This document shows, one piece after another, positions 59,269 to 64,000 of a stretch of 64,000 nucleotides of DNA (position 1 is the first letter of the stretch; every line of letters starts with the position of its first letter). The notes below the pieces were generated by a model. It was not told the DNA's origin. It searched no databases and worked only from the letters and a program-made list of their open reading frames with translations. A program made the position numbers and the translations under genes. Source of the DNA: Carettochelys insculpta (Eukaryota > Chordata > Testudines > Carettochelyidae); NCBI RefSeq assembly GCF_033958435.1, contig NC_134141.1, forward strand, positions 101,101,001-101,165,000, given 5' to 3'.

Positions 59269-60174
59269 GAAGTCATTCTTCCGCTCTACTCTGCGCTGGT
59301 TAGGCCTCAGCTGGAGTATCATGTCCAGTTCTGGGCACCGCATTTCAAGAAAGATGTGGAGAAATTGGAAAGGGTCCAGAAAAGAGCAACAAGAATGATC
59401 AAAGGGCTAGAGAACATGACCTGTGAAGAAAGGCTGAAAGAATTGGGCTTGTTTAGTTTGGAAAAAAGATTAAGGGGGGGACATGATAGCGGTTTTCAGG
59501 TATCTGAGAGGATGTCGTAAGGAGGAGGGAGAAAACTTGGCCTCTGGGGATAGAACAAGAAGCAATGGGCTTAAACTGCAGCAAGGGAGGTTTAGGTTGG
59601 ACATTAGGAAAAAGTTCCTAACTGTCAGGGTGGTCAAACACTGGAATAAATTACCTAGGGAGGTTGTGGAATCTCCATCTCTGGAGATATTTAAGAACAG
59701 GTTAGATCAATGTCTATCAGGGATGGTCTAGATGGTAGTTGGTCCTGTCATTGGGGCAGGGGCTGGACTCGATGACATCTCAAGGTCCCTTCCAGTCCTA
59801 GCATTCTATGGTTCTATGAAACACCACAAATAACCTGGTTAGCGTACAATACTCACGAATAATCACAGAGCAGCAACTTCTGCCCCAACATAAATTCTGA
59901 TCCAACACCATTTTTGCATCTTTTCAGCACACGCATTTAGCACCACTGTCATTGGCTTCAGTGGAATTACTTGTGTTTATGCTGGTACAGTATCACCACT
60001 GGCATCCATTTAGTTTTACACCCTCTGGGCGCTCTCTTGTCAGAGGTATAAATGACCAGACAAGGTGGAAAGCAGTGATGAATCAAACTCTGCTCAATTA
60101 ATATTTCAAATATGGTCACAGGGAAATAGAAAGTTCTGCTCTTCCACTAGCGTAACGCCAACAGATCCAGGTTG

Positions 60175-60290
60175 CCAGCACCAGGAATTGAACCTGCAAT
60201 TAGAGGAGCTAAAGCCCTGTGCTCTACCACATGAGCTAAAGGCCAGCTGGCTCTCAGCCAAGGCCACAGAGGAGAGACTTCACTCACCCT
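60175..60290 (-). mobile_element. tRNA-derived SINE head, old
   Basis: Minus strand: ggcctttagctcatgtggta with A-box-like tagctcatgtggtagagc, and B-box-like ggttcaattcctgg 40 bp on. The acceptor stem does not pair and the anticodon loop would read UUA, so it is not a working tRNA. Tail limits are uncertain. Confidence 0.55.
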
Positions 60291-60878
60291 AGTATTTTAT
60301 GTACATTAATGGAGCTGTATCAATTTACATATGCTATAGCTTTGGCCTGGTATCTCCATTGAGCAGTTTCATCACTTTATTGAAGAAATTTTAATTTTTT
60401 ACCCGCCTTTCTTCCTCCTTTTGCCTTTGCCCTGCTACAAACTTGAAACTGAACCAGAACTCCTTCTGCGTTTGTTTAATAAAGCTGTTATCATGATTGC
60501 TACCACTTTCTGTTCCTGATCCAGAGACAGCCTGTATCCTTTGTGAGTTGTGTTCCTTCTGTGTCCTCTGTTTTTGTAGTGAAATTCAATAATATCTTGT
60601 TACTGGATCTGGTGAGACGATGATAAGGGATAGGAAGTTCTCTACCACACCCCTTCTTGTTTTCCAATGCACTGAACTGCATTAGGAATGATGAACCCTT
60701 TTATGACAGCAGGCAGTTGTTTTCACAAAAATGCAGCTAACGGTTTGCTCAGTATCACAGAGAGTCTAATGTTTAATGAAAGAACAGCATTCTACATGTC
60801 AGGTAATCAGACCAACTCAAATACAACTAAGGGCCCCGAGTATTATGAGCTCAAAGTGCTTTATGTCAATAAAGACTA

Positions 60879-61098
60879 GGGGGAGGGATAGCTTAGTGGT
60901 TTGAGCATTAGCCTGCTAAACTCAGGGTTGTAAGCCCAATTATCAAGGAGGCCATTTATGGATTGTGGCAAATGGATATCAGGGAGGGTGCTTGGCCTTG
61001 CTGAGAGGGCAGGGGACTGGACTAGATGGCCTCCTGAGGTCCCTTCCAGCTCTAGGAGATGTGTACCTCCTTTTTAAAAAAAATAAAATAAAATAAAA
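60879..61098 (+). mobile_element. Cry-I-type turtle SINE
   Basis: tRNA-like head gggggagggatagcttagtg, gtttgagcattagcctgcta and a degenerate B box (ggttgtaagcccaattat). The tail shares the CR1-like sequence gactagatggcctcctgagg, tcccttccagctctaggag, then an A/T-rich end (aaaaataaaataaaataaaa). The head-plus-LINE-tail structure is that of the tortoise polIII/SINE (Cry) family described from cryptodiran turtles. It is the best single clue to host identity. Confidence 0.88.
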
Positions 61099-61099
61099 G

Positions 61100-62191
61100 C
61101 AGCACTGCACATTCCCACAAAGGGTAAATCTCATCCCCTTTTCCCTATTGTGGTAGGTTAGTTTGTTAATTATAAGTTCATCTTTTTCTCTTCCTCCCTG
61201 CTTGACTCCGACATGACTTTGTTCTGCCCCCAGAATGGGACCCTCACTTTTTTCCCATTTCCTCCCCATGGGCTGCAGGGGTCAAGCAAGGAGGTCATCT
61301 GCCTCCTCAGCTAGCGCGTCCTCCCTCTCCTGTACCAGAAAGCACTTTTGTTTACTTGCACCACTGCCTGGTGTAATCCAGGAACATGATCTTAAGGCAA
61401 GAGGAAATCCTGGTTTTGTAAAAACCTTCAATAGCTGTTTACTGTGAAGAGATTCCAGGTTTCAGATTGCAGTTTAAATTGTTTACAGCAGGCACATGCC
61501 TCATACAGTGCTAGTGAGGGTGGAGGGAGAGGGGTCAATCTTAGTTCACTCCCGCTTTCCCATGTGCAGCAGAGAAGGGTAGGAGTGTAGAATCTATGAC
61601 AGTCAAAATTCTGGTTATAAAATGCAATTTTCAGAAACCTGTAACTTAGTCAACAACTCAGTAAGAGTCTCCAACTAGTGCATCTATAAGGCAAAGGAGT
61701 CAGCTTGTTCTTTTGTTATCTTTAGGGGGGATTTTGTTTTTTTGTTTTTGGTTTTTGGTTTTTTTTTTGCAAAGGAACTGCGTGGCCAACACAGGATATG
61801 AGTTTACTCTAAAGTTGTTTCTGCAGTTTTTCAGATGCTGGGCAGAATTCTGCTCTCCCATATAGAAGTTTTTACAGTGGTTAACTCCACTGACATCAAT
61901 GCAGTTACTCCCAATTTATACTGGTGTAAGTGAGGCCAAGATTGTGTTGTCTTATTTTTATCTCCTTTGGTGAACAGTTATGCTTCTGAAACAAGGAGGA
62001 AAAGGATTAAGTGCTAGCCCTCTTCTTCTAAGGATGGTATTTTCTTAAAAAAATCCTTTCTATCCTTTCAGTCCAGAAAGACACAAGACTGAGAAAAATG
62101 TAAATACGGTACAACCATGAAACCATTAAAGGAACGACACAATGTTTGAAAAGTGCCTGCTGTCTGAAGAGGAAAAGCCATTTTAAGTGCC
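61100..62191. other. Intergenic, nothing recognised
   Basis: T-rich runs near 61736-61770. No gene-like frame. Confidence 0.5.
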
Positions 62192-62201
62192 AAACATTTT
62201 G

Positions 62202-62802
62202 GTAGACTCAGCGGGGTAGCCGTGTTAGTCTGTAGCTTCACAAATAACAAGCACTACTGTAGCACTTTAAAGACTAACAAAGTTATGTATTAGGTAATGA
62301 GCTTTCATGGGTAAGACTCACTTCCCCAGATTCCCCACTTGTAAAGGCTGTGTCTACATGAGCATTGCGCTTTCGAAAGAGGCATGCAAATGCAAACGAG
62401 GTGCAGATTTACGTATCTGGTGTCTCATTTGCATATTCTTTCGAAAGAAGAGAAGCCGTGTAGATGCGTCTCTTTCGAAAGTAAACCCCATCTTCGAAGG
62501 AACCCTTCTTTCCTTTTTTTATGGGAAGAAGGGTTCTGTCTAAGATGGGGTTTACTTTTGAAAGAGCCACGTCTCCACTGCTTTTCTTTTTTTTAAAAAA
62601 GTATGCAAATGAGGCACCAGATATGTAAATCTGCACCTCATTTGCATTTTCAATTTCCTCATTTGCATGCCTCTTTCGAAAGTGCAACGCTAGTGTAGAC
62701 ACAGCCAAAGTGTGAGGAAGTGTGTCTTACCCACAAAAATTCATTGCCTAATACATAACTTTGTTAGTCTTTAAGGTGCTATCAGACTGCTTCTTATCTG
62801 TG
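62202..62802 (-). mobile_element. Penelope-type foldback carrying a MITE
   Basis: Outer arms are inverted: ctttaaagactaacaaagtt / aactttgttagtctttaa and tatgtattaggtaatgagct / cattgcctaatacata. A single-copy end (gtagactcagcggggtagcc, gtgttagtctgtagc) is only on the left, giving minus polarity. Exact 10-bp duplications AAACATTTTG flank it (62192-62201, 62803-62812). A 361-bp MITE has inserted near the centre of the palindrome. Confidence 0.88.
62346..62706. mobile_element. 361-bp palindromic MITE, 3-bp duplication
   Basis: Ends ggctgtgtctacatgagc and (reverse complement) ggctgtgtctacactagc. AAA on both sides (62343-62345, 62707-62709). The arms are complementary over most of their length (gctttcgaaagaggcatgca / tgcatgcctctttcgaaag), so a transcript would fold into one long hairpin. 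It has the same end type as the MITE at 2579-2908. Confidence 0.85.
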
Positions 62803-62812
62803 AAACATTTTG

Positions 62813-64000
62813 ATGTTTACTTTTATGAACACATCTTTATAAATTCATCAGGCAATGGCTGGGTCAGCATATGGATCGTAGAACACCACAAAAAACCCAC
62901 CAAATGTATAAAGGACACAGATAGCTGATATGAGATATGTGGATAATGTTATTTTATATGGGTATGCTGTAGAGTGTGTGTGTGTGTCTGTGTGTGTAAT
63001 TAGTTCTGATCATGAATTATAACCTACAGTATTGCATCTTCAGAGGTAAATGAGATTTTTCATGAAGAGCTTCTTTAAGAACACTGAGCTATTCAGTTTC
63101 TAAGACTGAAGGAAGATTTTGTTCTTGCCTGTTTGCACAAAGTATTTTAGGAAATGAAGATTACTGTGGATCTTTCTATTGAATTGAAGAAATCTGCAGA
63201 TTTGTGAGGAATCCTCATACAATTATTATGCAACTGATTCTATTAAGAATTTTTTAATTACTAAAATTTGACCAGATAAAAGGTTTTAAGAAAATGGTCC
63301 CTCAGTTAGCATCATTAGTAAGACTAAACTATAGCTGTAATATTTTCCTCCTTTTCTGAACAAAGCTTTCCAAAGCCAGAAACACTACCTGGAAAAATAT
63401 AATGGTTGAACTAGGAAACTTGTTTTTTTCCCCCCAGTTTGTAGTTTTTGTCATTTTACGTAATAAGGGGGCAATGAATTTTAGTCCTTATGATACTTAG
63501 TTTATGATGATTTAAGGCGAGGGTGCAGGAAAAACTTGGGACTATTTCCCTGTCAGCTCTGCAATTTCAAACAAGCATTCAAACACATGATATCTAACCA
63601 TACATTCCAGTTTTCTCTTTCAGGCCATGTGATTCCATTACTACCTAACTAGAAACTCATTTGGCCTATGAACTTTAATATCAATCAAAGATAAAGTCCA
63701 AGTGCTACAGTTTTAAAACGACTGTCATGGATGAACTGTGACTTTAGAACCTGAGCAGTCCTAATGTGGAAGATAGTCAACAAAGTAAGATTTCACAAGT
63801 AGATTTCACCTGCAATTAACAAATACATGTATACAGCTCAGGGACAAATCTAGAACTCCCTGGCCAAAGCCCCAGTCCAAAGGCTTAAGCAGGGCCCAGT
63901 TCTCTGTACTACAGCACACGTGGGCTGTGATGTGCAGCCACTTACTCCCACACATTTAAGGTTTTAGGCCAGTGGATCTTTGCTTGGTGAGACACAGCCC
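62813..64000. other. Intergenic, nothing recognised
   Basis: AT-rich, with a (TG)n microsatellite at 62974-62997. No gene or named transposon was identified. Confidence 0.5.
62974..62997. repeat. (TG)n microsatellite
   Basis: Run of tg repeats with one c interruption. Confidence 0.9.

Larger units (their letters stand above)
56244..59818 (+). mobile_element. Long CR1 LINE, 3.6 kb
   Basis: Carries, in order, the ORF1 esterase region (to 56870), ORF2 endonuclease (56936-57562), a frameshifted middle, reverse transcriptase (58309-59268), the C-terminal region (to 59731) and a CR1-type end (agcattctatggttctatga). It is 5'-truncated within ORF1 and carries several frameshifts and stops, so it is inactive. 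It is one of the more complete TE copies in the window. No target duplication, as is usual for CR1. Confidence 0.92.

Noticed and set aside
60175..60245. Functional tRNA gene on the minus strand
   Set aside because: The acceptor arm does not pair, the anticodon stem is mismatched and the loop would read a stop codon; it is a SINE head.
1..64000. CRISPR arrays, operons or other prokaryotic features
   Set aside because: Introns, SINE/LINE content and MITEs identify the window as vertebrate. The repeats are interspersed, not regularly spaced.

Overview
This is a vertebrate nuclear window, most likely from a turtle, probably a cryptodire. The clues are a Cry-I-type tRNA-derived SINE (60.9 kb), several CR1 LINE copies, Penelope-like elements, and dense hAT, PIF-Harbinger and pogo/Tigger-type DNA transposon debris. 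No prokaryotic features are present. Family names are assigned from remembered consensus features, without database searches.

The one complete host gene is ZNF131 (BTB/POZ plus C2H2 zinc-finger transcription factor), on the minus strand. Its CpG-island promoter and 5' UTR exon lie at about 47.64-47.83 kb. Six coding exons join at 44252-44129, 43650-43549, 41293-41149, 38419-37731, 30198-30068 and 27479-26811. Their phases agree and predict 619 residues. The first three coding exons and the fifth are short and easy to miss, but all have clean GT/AG sites. Exon 5 contains an in-frame 102-nt GT...AG segment encoding the first zinc finger, which looks like an exitron. A second CpG island at about 19.2-19.6 kb has a minus-strand splice donor. 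It is plausibly the first exon of the next gene downstream (NIM1K by human synteny), but no kinase coding sequence was found here.

Layout. 0-7.7 kb: intergenic, with a CR1 fragment, a 330-bp MITE, a 178-bp hAT MITE with a perfect 8-bp duplication, and a 56-bp Penelope-type insertion. 7.7-12.3 kb: nested transposons around a 4.03-kb Harbinger with two convergent genes, a Myb/SANT-like protein and a DDE transposase. 13.6-17.2 kb: nested hAT palindromes and two pogo-like elements. 19-26 kb: CpG island, LTR-like insert, Tigger-like MITE and a 1.55-kb non-autonomous element. 26.8-47.8 kb: ZNF131, whose introns hold a CR1 interrupted by two hATs, a 1.6-kb Tigger-like element and Penelope-type insertions. 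48-50 kb: a Penelope foldback and a short derivative of the 8.3-kb Harbinger. 53-56 kb: a 5'-truncated Penelope with a GIY-YIG endonuclease, and a second Harbinger family inserted into an older MITE. 56.2-59.8 kb: a long CR1 with esterase, endonuclease and reverse transcriptase segments. 60-64 kb: two tRNA-derived SINEs and a Penelope foldback with a MITE inside it.

The most unusual pattern is a set of short Penelope-type insertions. Each has a single-copy end, three of the five have head-to-head palindromic bodies, and all have 10-11-bp target duplications, including one insertion of only 56 bp.
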